Origin: JAZDLO01 sp043801935
Lineage (GTDB): Bacteria; Actinomycetota; Thermoleophilia; RBG-16-64-13
Assembly (NCBI GenBank): GCA_043801935.1
Contig: JAZDLO010000022.1
Location: 1-43,307, forward strand
Direction of reading: 5' to 3'
Length of the DNA: 43,307 nt
Shown: positions 16,839-24,564 of the stretch, one piece after another
Layout: each line of letters opens with the position of its first letter
Numbering within the stretch: the first letter of the stretch is position 1
Position numbers and translations under genes: made by a program
The notes under the pieces: model-generated
Told to the model about the DNA's origin: nothing
Database searches by the model: none
What the model saw: the letters and a program-made list of their open reading frames with translations, nothing else

Positions 16839-18827
16839 ATGCCCCCTGCAGCAACGACCGATCTCCCCGCCACGCCGACGACCCCGGTGCCGGCCTCCGG
16901 CTCTTTGGCACCCGGCAAGGTCGCTACCGCATACAGGCCGGCGGCTGCCGGTGCCGCGCAGCGGATCCGCAACGTGGCTATCATCGCCCACATCGACCAC
17001 GGCAAGACCACCCTCATCGATTCCATCTTCCGGGCGGCCCACGTCTTCCGCGACAACCAGCGGGTGGAAGAGCGGGTCATGGACAGTCACGACCTGGAGC
17101 GGGAGCGGGGGATCACCATCCGCTCCAAGCACTGCACGGTGGAGTGGGGCGGCTATCTCATCAATATCGTCGACACACCTGGACACGCCGATTTCTCCGG
17201 AGAGGTGGAACGGGTGCTCTCGATGGTCGATTCGGTGCTCCTCCTCGTGGACGCCAACGAAGGCCCCATGCCCCAGACCCGCTACGTGCTCATGCGTGCC
17301 CTCTGCCTGGGGTTGCGTCCCGTCGTCGTGGTGAACAAAGTGGACCGGCCTCATGCCGATCCCCATAGCGCCCTGGACAAGACCTTCGATCTCTTCCTCG
17401 AGCTGGGGGCCACCGACGAGCAGGCCGATTTCCCTGTCGTCTACGGCTCGGCGTTGGAGGGGTGGATCGTACGCGACCCCGAGACCGATCCCCACGAGGG
17501 CATGGAAGCCTTGTTCGAGACCATCATCGCCGAAGTTCCCCCGCCCCGGGCCAGGCTCGAGGCTCCGTTCCGAATGCAGATATCGACACTGGCTTGGAGC
17601 GACTACCTCGGCCGTATCGGCTGTGGTCGCGTGTTGGAAGGGACCCACCTCCGAGGCGACGAGCTGGTGCGCACCTCGTCCTTGTGGACCGGCTTGGGGC
17701 GGAGCGAAGGCGACTGGGTGGTGACCGGGAGCGAGACCACCCGAACGGCCCATCTGTGGGTTACGCGGGGCTTGGAACGCGAGGAAGTGAGCGAGATACA
17801 CGCCGGTGACATCGTCTGGGTCAGCGGGCCGGCCGAGATCACGATCGGCGACACTCTATCCGCTCCCGACTTGGTCGATCCGGCATTGCCCCCTCTGGAG
17901 ATCGAGGAGCCCACAGTCTCCATGTTCTTCTTGGTCAACAGCGGCCCCTTTGCCGGGAACGACGGGCAGGCCGTCACCCTTCGTCAGATCAAGGACCGGC
18001 TCGACCGGGAACTGAGGGTTAACGTCGCCCTGCGCGTGGAAGACCTCGGCCGCCCCGACGGGGTGAAGGTTTCCGGCCGCGGTGAGTTGCACCTGGGCAT
18101 CCTCATCGAGGAGATGCGGCGCGAAGGGATGGAACTGTGCGTCTCTCGTCCGGAAGTGATCACCCACCGGGATGGTTCCGGCCGCCTTCTCGAACCTATG
18201 GAGCAGCTGACGATCGACGTGCCCGACGAGTATCAAGGGATCGTCATCGAGAAGCTGGCCCAGCGCAAGGGGGAGCTCACGGGCATGCGCAACACGGGGA
18301 CCGGGGTGGTCCGGCTCGAGCTGAACATCCCCACTCGGGGGCTCATCGGCTATCGAGGCGATTTTCTTACCGACACGCGGGGGCTGGGCATCATGTCGTC
18401 GCGTTTCGTTGGCTACGAGCCCTGGCGCGGGGAAGTAGCCCACCAGGAGAGGGGCTCGTTGGTCAGCATGGAGACCGGTCCCGCCACCGGCTATTCCCTG
18501 GAGAACCTACAAGCACGGGGCACACTGTTCATCTCTCCCATGGACGTCGTCTACGCCGGGATGATAGTCGGCGAGCACTCTCGCTCCGGGGACTTGGCCT
18601 GCAATCCCACCAAGACCAAGAAGTTGGGCAACTACCGGGCCGAGACCAAGGAGATCGACGTCGGCCTCAAGGTCCCGCGGCAGATGACCCTCGACCAGGC
18701 CTTGGAGTGGATCGCGGCAGACGAGCTGGTCGAGGTCACACCCAAGTCGGTGCGCGTGCGCAAGGCCGTGCTCGACGTGGAGGAGCGCAAGAAAGCCAAC
18801 CGGGCGCCGGCGGCCGGACGGAGCTGA
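16839..18827 (+). CDS. typA: Ribosome-associated GTPase TypA/BipA
   Basis: 662 residues. A translational GTPase that binds the ribosome and helps 50S assembly and stress adaptation. G1 (AHIDHGKTT, about residues 50-58), switch I with RERGITIRSKH, G3 DTPGHADF, G4 VNKVDRP and the G5 region are intact. Domain II and the BipA-specific C-terminal part follow (RGELHLGILIEEMRREG, PTRGLIGYRGDFLTDTRG, RSGDLACNPTKTKKLGNYR). The first 41 residues, rich in Ala, Pro and Thr, precede the usual family start and are an extension. ATG 16839 has GAGG upstream. Monocistronic, with its own TATAAT and a hairpin after the stop. Confidence 0.95.
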   Translation: MPPAATTDLPATPTTPVPASGSLAPGKVATAYRPAAAGAAQRIRNVAIIAHIDHGKTTLIDSIFRAAHVFRDNQRVEERVMDSHDLERERGITIRSKHCTVEWGGYLINIVDTPGHADFSGEVERVLSMVDSVLLLVDANEGPMPQTRYVLMRALCLGLRPVVVVNKVDRPHADPHSALDKTFDLFLELGATDEQADFPVVYGSALEGWIVRDPETDPHEGMEALFETIIAEVPPPRARLEAPFRMQISTLAWSDYLGRIGCGRVLEGTHLRGDELVRTSSLWTGLGRSEGDWVVTGSETTRTAHLWVTRGLEREEVSEIHAGDIVWVSGPAEITIGDTLSAPDLVDPALPPLEIEEPTVSMFFLVNSGPFAGNDGQAVTLRQIKDRLDRELRVNVALRVEDLGRPDGVKVSGRGELHLGILIEEMRREGMELCVSRPEVITHRDGSGRLLEPMEQLTIDVPDEYQGIVIEKLAQRKGELTGMRNTGTGVVRLELNIPTRGLIGYRGDFLTDTRGLGIMSSRFVGYEPWRGEVAHQERGSLVSMETGPATGYSLENLQARGTLFISPMDVVYAGMIVGEHSRSGDLACNPTKTKKLGNYRAETKEIDVGLKVPRQMTLDQALEWIAADELVEVTPKSVRVRKAVLDVEERKKANRAPAAGRS

Positions 18828-18837
18828 GACCCGCCCC

Positions 18838-18855
18838 CCCGGGGACCGCCCCGGG
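18838..18855. terminator. Hairpin between convergent typA and lipoprotein genes
   Basis: CCCGGGG, loop ACCG, CCCCGGG, starting 10 bases after the typA stop. Short but very GC-rich. Confidence 0.45.
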
Positions 18856-18892
18856 ATCGCCGTCCGGATCAGCCACGCCGGGCGTCTTGCGT

Positions 18893-19582
18893 CTAAGGCA
18901 GATACTGCTCGGCGATGCTCACCACTTTGTAGCCATCCCGTTCGATCCACCAGGGCATGATGTGTAGATGCTCGGTTCCCGCAGGCGGGGACGCGGCCCA
19001 GAAGCTCTTGAACTGAGCCCACGTCACAGGCTCATCCATGCCCCCGCCCAATGTCGCCGTGGTGATGGATGCCGACGCCGCCACGGTGAATTCCCGCTTC
19101 TGAGAATTGATGTTGCGGATGAAGTAGTCGTTGGGCAGATCTTCACCCGGAGCGATGTCTCCTGCCTCCACTGCCGCAGCCTTGGCCTCCTCCCCCGTGA
19201 GCATCTCGGCATAATCGATACTGATATGGCGGACGCCGCCCGACTCCCACACCCTATCGATATAGCCCATCGCCCGGATGTGGCCGTTGGGGAGGCGGGT
19301 CTCGGCGCTGGAAAGCGCCTCAGTGGTGGTCGTGCTGGACGAGTCGGTCGTGGTGGTGAGTTCGGACGTGGCCGTCGTGGCTGTCTCCGCGGTGGTCGAG
19401 GTGGTCGTTTCGACGGTATCGCTGGTCGTCACCGTGACTGTAGGCGAGGTCACCTCGTCGGAGCCGCAGCCCACCGCGCCCAGAACGAGAGCCAGGACGA
19501 GGGCCAGAGTCAAGCCAAGGACCACCACCGACTCGTGTCGACGCGTCGATCTTCCACTGTTCCGCGCGGTCCTCTTCACCAT
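18893..19582 (-). CDS. Lipoprotein with Thr/Ser-rich linker
   Basis: 229 residues from ATG 19582 (GAGGGGGAG upstream). A basic N-terminus, a long hydrophobic segment and lipobox GAVGC (Cys about residue 39) make it a membrane-anchored exported lipoprotein. Next comes a ~50-residue linker almost entirely of Thr, Ser, Glu and Val, then a globular domain (GHIRAMGYIDRVWESGG, ISIDYAEMLTGEEA, NDYFIRNINSQKREF). The globular domain is of a type I have seen as an uncharacterised conserved region in actinobacterial exported proteins. Function unknown. Confidence 0.65.
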   Translation of the reverse strand: MVKRTARNSGRSTRRHESVVVLGLTLALVLALVLGAVGCGSDEVTSPTVTVTTSDTVETTTSTTAETATTATSELTTTTDSSSTTTTEALSSAETRLPNGHIRAMGYIDRVWESGGVRHISIDYAEMLTGEEAKAAAVEAGDIAPGEDLPNDYFIRNINSQKREFTVAASASITTATLGGGMDEPVTWAQFKSFWAASPPAGTEHLHIMPWWIERDGYKVVSIAEQYLP

Positions 19583-19885
19583 TGTCTCCCCCTCGTAGTC
19601 GAGTCTCTCCAGGCTACGGGCCGGCGGCCAGCCAAGCGCGAACCACCCTTTGGGAGATGACCACGTCCCAAAGAGCACCTGTCCCGCCAATGTTACACCG
19701 GACTTCCGAACAGAGACCTATGTTCCGGCGGACGGTCACCCACCCCACCAAGCGGAACGAAACGGGGCAGGGGACACAATCTACTTGACCTCCACCGGAA
19801 AGCGCCTAGTCTGTCATATGATTGGCGTCAACGGGGGGCTACCGGCGAACAGGCGATCGCCCGGACCGAGCGGACGGAGGTCTGT
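19583..19885. other. Divergent intergenic region ahead of the catabolic island
   Basis: About 300 bases between the minus-strand lipoprotein and the plus-strand transhydroxylase locus. Apart from the promoter candidate at 19785-19812 and a Shine-Dalgarno at 19874-19880, I see no gene, RNA or repeat here. Confidence 0.5.
19785..19812 (+). promoter_or_regulatory. Candidate promoter of the transhydroxylase operon
   Basis: TTGACC (19785-19790), 16-base spacer, TAGTCT (19807-19812). It sits 74 bases upstream of the first start codon of the island, so it is well placed to drive the remnant, athS, MBL and athL genes. Confidence 0.45.
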
Positions 19886-20132
19886 ATGGGACAGGTCGAG
19901 AGACTGACCAATGGAACCACCGGGGGGCCGGCCTTCGTGTATGTGCAAGACGGTGAGCTTCTATGAGAGCTGCTCCGATCACCTGCCGCTGGGCGAGCCC
20001 GGCTACTCGCCGGATACGGCCGGCTGCGTGAACATCTTGGCCCCCAAGCGTTTCATCACGCCGACGTCGACCGGCATGACCAATCATTCCTGCCTTATGG
20101 AGATCGAGAAACGGGAGGGCGTGGGCGCATGA
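19886..20132 (+). pseudogene. Internal-deletion remnant of a second AthL-like transhydroxylase large-subunit gene
   Basis: ATG 19886 (GGAGG just upstream) opens a frame beginning MGQVERLTNGTTGGPAFVYV. This matches the N-terminus of AthL-type large subunits and resembles the intact copy's start (FVNGTNGGPVHVDVEDG). It stops at 19966. In another frame, from about 19947 to the stop at 20132, the encoded residues SFYESCSDHLPLGEPGYSPD, AGCVNILAP and FITPTSTG correspond to the last ~60 residues of the same family (compare YESCSDYLPDGEPGHSPD in the gene at 21846). Some 780 central codons are missing and the ends are joined out of frame. The end overlaps the athS start by ATGA, so translation may still be coupled. 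ATG 19941 could re-initiate a ~63-residue peptide. Confidence 0.85.
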
Positions 20133-20962
20133 AGAAGTGGAACATGATCATCGACGTCGCCCGGTGCCACGACTGCAACAATTGCTTCCTCTCCTGCAAG
20201 GACGAGTATGTGGGCAACGACTTCCCCCCGTATTCGATGGGACAACCCTGGCACGGGCACCGCTGGATGAACATCATGCGCCAGGAGCAGGGTCAGTACC
20301 CGCGCGTACGGGTGTGCTACCTACCGATGCCTTGCCTACAGTGCGAAGACGCTCCCTGCCTGACCCCCGACGGCGCGGTCTACAAGCGCGAGGACGGCGT
20401 GGTGATCATCGACCCGCAGAAGGCCGCTGGACGGCAAGAGATCGTCGACGGTTGCCCCTACGGCGCTATCTACTGGAACGACGAGACCAAGCTGGCCCAG
20501 AAGTGCACCGGCTGCATCCACCTGCTCGAGGAGGGATGGACCGATACCCGCTGCGCCCAGGTCTGCCCCACTGAAGCCCTCAGGTTCCTCTGGGCGACAG
20601 ACGAGGAGATGGCGAAGCGCACCGCCGAGGAAGGCCTCGAGGCTTACCGGCCCGAGCTGGCACCCAAGGCCCGGGTCTTCTACAAGAACCTCCACCGCTA
20701 CACCAAGGCGTTCGTGGCCGCCGGGGTGGTCTTCGGTGATTCCGACGAATGCGGTATGGGAGCCACAGCTACCCTCACCCTGGACGGAGAGAAGGTAGGC
20801 GAGGCCGTGGCCGGCACGTTCGGCGACTTCTTCATCGATAGGCTCGAGACCGGAAAGACATACGCCCTGAGCGTCGAGGCCCCCGGATACGACGCCGCCT
20901 CGCTCGCGGTGAAGCTGGAAGCAAGCACGAACCTCGGCACTATAGTCCTGCTAACCGGCTAA
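20129..20962 (+). CDS. athS: Transhydroxylase-type iron-sulfur small subunit (AthS-like)
   Basis: 277 residues, about the length of AthS of Pelobacter acidigallici. It carries electrons for a molybdopterin partner through ferredoxin-like [4Fe-4S] clusters. The first motif is C13-x2-C16-x2-C19-x3-C23. Further Cys groups are PCLQCEDAPC, DGCPYGAIYWND, QKCTGC and RCAQVCPTEA. Residues from about 195 form a transthyretin/Cna-B-like domain (DECGMGATATLTLDGEKVG, FGDFFIDRLETGKTYAL), which is a hallmark of AthS rather than of generic DMSO-reductase subunits. There is no Tat signal, so it is cytoplasmic. Its ATG overlaps the stop of the large-subunit remnant. Exact substrate is not proven. Confidence 0.85.
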   Translation: MKKWNMIIDVARCHDCNNCFLSCKDEYVGNDFPPYSMGQPWHGHRWMNIMRQEQGQYPRVRVCYLPMPCLQCEDAPCLTPDGAVYKREDGVVIIDPQKAAGRQEIVDGCPYGAIYWNDETKLAQKCTGCIHLLEEGWTDTRCAQVCPTEALRFLWATDEEMAKRTAEEGLEAYRPELAPKARVFYKNLHRYTKAFVAAGVVFGDSDECGMGATATLTLDGEKVGEAVAGTFGDFFIDRLETGKTYALSVEAPGYDAASLAVKLEASTNLGTIVLLTG

Positions 20963-21045
20963 TCGTACGACCCGTCTCGAGGTCCGCCTTGCTACCGATC
21001 GAATGCTACCCGACTCGGAGTGACCGCACGAACAGGAGGTCTGAG

Positions 21046-21849
21046 ATGAAACCGATTCGAGTCTGTCTCTTGGATGGGGGATCGATGGCCATCGACGGCC
21101 ACAAGATCTACTGGAATCGCGGGCCGGCCGGAGACATCCGTTTCCCTGTCTACAGCGTGCTTGTCGAGCACGAGGACGGCCTCTTCCTCTACGACACCGG
21201 CTTCGACCTTGAGTTCATGCAGACCTACGTGCCTCAGGACCACCCCATACAGTCACCCGACCAGACCCTGCCCGCGCAGTTGGCCAAGGTTGGATATCGG
21301 CCGGAGGATGTGACCCACGTCATCGACTCCCACCTTCACATCGATCACTGCGGAGGCAATAATCTGTTCCCTCAGGCCAAGGTCGTGTGTCACGAGAAGG
21401 AATACGAGCAGGCGCGGAATCCTGAATTGTTCGAGGGACTTAGCTACGGGGCAGTGGCGTGGTTCGCGCCTCAGCTGGTGGCGCACCGCCAGGAGATCCC
21501 CCCGGGAGTGGACCCCACCCTTTCGCCCGAGTTCGAACTGCTGAGCGGAGACCTGGAGTTCGCCCCCGGCGTCCGGTTGCTCGAAACCTTGGGACACTCC
21601 GCCGGCCACTACAGCATGCTGGTGGAGTTGCAGGGACGTAGGCCGATGCTGTTCACCGGCGATGCCGCCATGACTCCCAAGAACCTAGAGATGATGGTGG
21701 TCGGCGGCTTTCACCTCGACCCGGTGGCGGGCACCCGCTCGCTTCAGCGACTGAAGGATCTGGCGGCCGAGCACGACGCGGAGCTCTTCTTCTCCCACAG
21801 CATGCCCGAGTTCGAAACGTGGAAGAAGGCTCCGGAGTGGTACGCATGA
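21046..21849 (+). CDS. MBL-fold metallo-hydrolase (AHL-lactonase-like)
   Basis: 267 residues from ATG 21046 with AGGAGGT at ideal spacing. Zinc motif HLHIDH (residues 96-101), then GHSAGHYSMLV, FTGDA and a C-terminal SHSMPEF histidine: the complete dinuclear set of the N-acyl-homoserine-lactonase-type branch. No signal peptide. It lies between the small- and large-subunit genes, and its TGA overlaps the large-subunit ATG (ATGA), so it is co-translated with the enzyme. That position suggests a role on a lactone, ester or cyclic diketone intermediate of the same pathway rather than quorum quenching (inference). Confidence 0.83.
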   Translation: MKPIRVCLLDGGSMAIDGHKIYWNRGPAGDIRFPVYSVLVEHEDGLFLYDTGFDLEFMQTYVPQDHPIQSPDQTLPAQLAKVGYRPEDVTHVIDSHLHIDHCGGNNLFPQAKVVCHEKEYEQARNPELFEGLSYGAVAWFAPQLVAHRQEIPPGVDPTLSPEFELLSGDLEFAPGVRLLETLGHSAGHYSMLVELQGRRPMLFTGDAAMTPKNLEMMVVGGFHLDPVAGTRSLQRLKDLAAEHDAELFFSHSMPEFETWKKAPEWYA

Positions 21850-24431
21850 GGCAGCGGTTCGTCAACGGCACCAACGGTGGACCCGTACACGTCGATGTGG
21901 AGGATGGACGGATCGTGCGCATCGTGCCCATCGTCTTCGACGAGACCGACGCCGCTTCTTGGACGATCGAAGCGCGGGGCCGGCGCTTCACACCCCCGCG
22001 TAAGGTCACCCTGTCTCAGCCGACCGTCGCCCACCGTTCTTTGATCTACTCACCCAAGCGCATCCTCACACCGCTCAAGCGGGTGGACTTCGACGCCAAA
22101 GGCAACCGCAACATCCAGAACCGGGGGACGTCGGGATACGAGCCCATCTCCTGGGATGAAGCCCTCGACACCGTGGCTGAGGAGATCATCCGGGTCAAGC
22201 GGGAAGTGGGTCCGGCCGCCATCCTCTCCACCCCCAGCTCGCACCATATGTGGGGCAACATCGGCTATCGGCACAGTGCTTACTACCGGTTCATGAACTT
22301 GGTGGGCTTTACCTACGGGGAGCATAACCCAGACAGTTGGGAAGGCTGGCACTGGGGAGCCACACACATGTGGGGGTTCAGCCACCGCCTGGGTCTGCCC
22401 GAGCAGTACGACCTGCTCGAGGACGCCCTCAAGCACACCGAATTGATCGTCCTGTGGTCGGCCGACCCGGAGGCCACCTGCAGCGGCATCTACGCCGGCT
22501 TCGAGAGCACCCCCCGCCGGTTCTGGCTCAAGGAGCTGGGTATCGAGATGGTCTTCATCGACCCGTACTTCAACCACACCGCCGGCCTCTTCGCCGACAA
22601 GTGGTTGACCCCTCGGGTCGGCACAGACGTGTGTGTCGCGCTGGCCATCGCCTACCTGTGGCTGAGCGAGGACACGTACGACAAGGAGTACGTGTCCGGT
22701 CGCACCGTGGGCTTCGAGCAGTGGAGGGATTACGTGCTGGGCGTGACCGATGGGACGCCCAAGACCCCTGAATGGGCCGCCGGAGAATCGGGGGTCGCCG
22801 CTCGAGATATCGTGGCGCTGGCCCGGGCTTGGGCGCGCAAGAAGACCATGCTCACCCCGGGCAGCAACCACGGGATGGGCGGAGCGTGCCGCTCCGCCAC
22901 CGGCAACGAGTGGACCCGAGCCATGGTCGCCCTAGCCGTCATGCAGGGCATGGGCAAGCCGGGTAGCAACATTTGGTGCACCACGGCGGGCGCGCCCGTG
23001 GACACCTCGTTCTGCTTCCCGGGCTACTCCGAGGGCGGGATCTCCGGTGACGTCGACAACTCGGCAGCCGGATTCCGCTGGCTATACCGCATGTTTCCCA
23101 ATGGCGGCGCCACCCGGTGCGCGCACCACTCCACCGAGGGCCAGACGGTGCCACGCCTGCATATCCCCGAGGCCATGATGGGACAGCACCTTGAGTGGCG
23201 AGGCAAGGGCTTCTGCGGCTCCTCCATCGAGTCGCAGTTCCAGAAGTACGAGTACCCGGCCCCGGGCTATCCCCCCATTCAGATGTATTATAGGTATGGA
23301 GGCTCCTTCATCGGCACGATGACGGCCACCAACCGCTATGCAGCGGCCTATCGGGAGGGGATGGTGCCGTTCGTGGTCAACCAGGCTATCTGGTTCGAAG
23401 GCGAGACCAAGTTCGCCGATATCATCCTGCCGGCGTGCACGAACTTCGAGCGCTGGGACATCAGCGAGTACGCGAACTGCTCGGGCTACGTGGCCGACAG
23501 CTACACCTACTGCAACCATCGGGTCATCACCCTGCAGCAGAAGTGCATCGAGCCCCTGGGGGAGAGCAGGTCCGACTACGACATCTTCGCCGAGCTCTCC
23601 AAGCGTCTGGGCGTCCACGAGATCTTCTCCGACGGAGGTAAATCCGATCTCGACTGGACCAAGCAGATGTTCCATGCCAGCGACCTCAGCAAAGTCACTA
23701 CCTGGGAGGAGTTCGAGAAGAAGGGCTACTACGTGGTCCCCGCACCGGTGGGCCGCACTCCCACGCCTGCTTTTCGCTGGTTCGCCGAGGACCGGGTGCG
23801 CGACACGCCCGATTGGGGGCCGCATCCAGCCGACACCGTGGGACTGAAGGGCCTGCAGACCTCTTCCGGCAAGGTCGAGTTCGTATCGAGCAGCCTGACC
23901 CGTTTCGAGGGGAGCGGCACAATCGATACCGAGCGCCCCGCCCTCGGTCCGCACTACAGCGCCAGCTGGGAGGGCCACCACACCGCCGAACTGTACGAGA
24001 AGTACCCTTTGCAGATGATCTCCCCCCATCCCCGCTATTCGTTCCACACCATGGGGGACGGCAAGGAGGGCTGGATCAACGAGATCAAGGATCATCGAGT
24101 CCTCAAAAGGGACGGCCACTACTACTGGATCATGCGCGTGAATGCCGCCGATGCAGCGGCCCGCGGTATCAGCGACGGCGATCTGGTGAGAGCATTCAAC
24201 GATCGGGGCTCGGTGATACTGGCGGTCCAAGTCACCGAGCGGCTCCCGCCGGGGACGGTGCACTCGTATGAGAGCTGCTCCGACTACCTCCCCGACGGGG
24301 AGCCGGGACATTCGCCCGACCGAGCGGGATGCGTGAACATCCTCACCCCCGACCGTCATATCACGCCCACATCCCCGGGGCAGGCACCCAATTCCTGCCT
24401 AGTGGAGATAGAGAGATGGACTCAGACCTGA
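21846..24431 (+). CDS. athL: Pyrogallol-phloroglucinol transhydroxylase-like molybdopterin large subunit (AthL-like)
   Basis: 861 residues, near the ~875 of AthL. It has no N-terminal Tat signal and no N-terminal Fe-S Cys motif, as in AthL. Strong landmarks: STPSSHHMWGNIGYRHS, EHNPDSWEGWHWG, LWSADPEATCSG, CFPGYSEGGISGD, ILPACTNFERWDIS, SPHPRYSFHTMGDGKEGW, and C-terminal GTVHSYESC plus CVNILTP. From memory of the P. acidigallici structure, its Mo-ligand Ser and active-site His, Asp, Trp and Tyr would correspond to S164, H133, D163, W165 and about Y394 here. All are present. The enzyme likely performs a hydroxyl transfer or dehydroxylation on a polyphenol in the cytoplasm with the small subunit at 20129. 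The N-terminus differs from the remnant copy. Confidence 0.87.
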   Translation: MRQRFVNGTNGGPVHVDVEDGRIVRIVPIVFDETDAASWTIEARGRRFTPPRKVTLSQPTVAHRSLIYSPKRILTPLKRVDFDAKGNRNIQNRGTSGYEPISWDEALDTVAEEIIRVKREVGPAAILSTPSSHHMWGNIGYRHSAYYRFMNLVGFTYGEHNPDSWEGWHWGATHMWGFSHRLGLPEQYDLLEDALKHTELIVLWSADPEATCSGIYAGFESTPRRFWLKELGIEMVFIDPYFNHTAGLFADKWLTPRVGTDVCVALAIAYLWLSEDTYDKEYVSGRTVGFEQWRDYVLGVTDGTPKTPEWAAGESGVAARDIVALARAWARKKTMLTPGSNHGMGGACRSATGNEWTRAMVALAVMQGMGKPGSNIWCTTAGAPVDTSFCFPGYSEGGISGDVDNSAAGFRWLYRMFPNGGATRCAHHSTEGQTVPRLHIPEAMMGQHLEWRGKGFCGSSIESQFQKYEYPAPGYPPIQMYYRYGGSFIGTMTATNRYAAAYREGMVPFVVNQAIWFEGETKFADIILPACTNFERWDISEYANCSGYVADSYTYCNHRVITLQQKCIEPLGESRSDYDIFAELSKRLGVHEIFSDGGKSDLDWTKQMFHASDLSKVTTWEEFEKKGYYVVPAPVGRTPTPAFRWFAEDRVRDTPDWGPHPADTVGLKGLQTSSGKVEFVSSSLTRFEGSGTIDTERPALGPHYSASWEGHHTAELYEKYPLQMISPHPRYSFHTMGDGKEGWINEIKDHRVLKRDGHYYWIMRVNAADAAARGISDGDLVRAFNDRGSVILAVQVTERLPPGTVHSYESCSDYLPDGEPGHSPDRAGCVNILTPDRHITPTSPGQAPNSCLVEIERWTQT

Positions 24432-24564
24432 TCATGAACGGCGGACAAGGCGCGAAGCTGCGAGAGAGGAGGCAACGGACGGGCATACAGGGTGGAGCAC
24501 GGTGGACGACCTGATCAGGAGCGACAGACAGGAAGAATGGGTTAGCACCAACAAGGGGGACACG

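Noticed and set aside
23082..24359. Minus-strand open frame of 425 codons inside athL
   Set aside because: Antisense shadow; athL motifs are complete in the plus frame and no ribosome-binding site or domain supports the reverse frame.
21846..24431. Interpretation as an Eggerthella-type catechol dehydroxylase or a formate dehydrogenase
   Set aside because: No Tat signal, no N-terminal Fe-S Cys motif and no (seleno)Cys ligand context. The DSWEGWHWG and YESC/CVNILTP motifs and the Cna-B-bearing small subunit fit AthLS instead.
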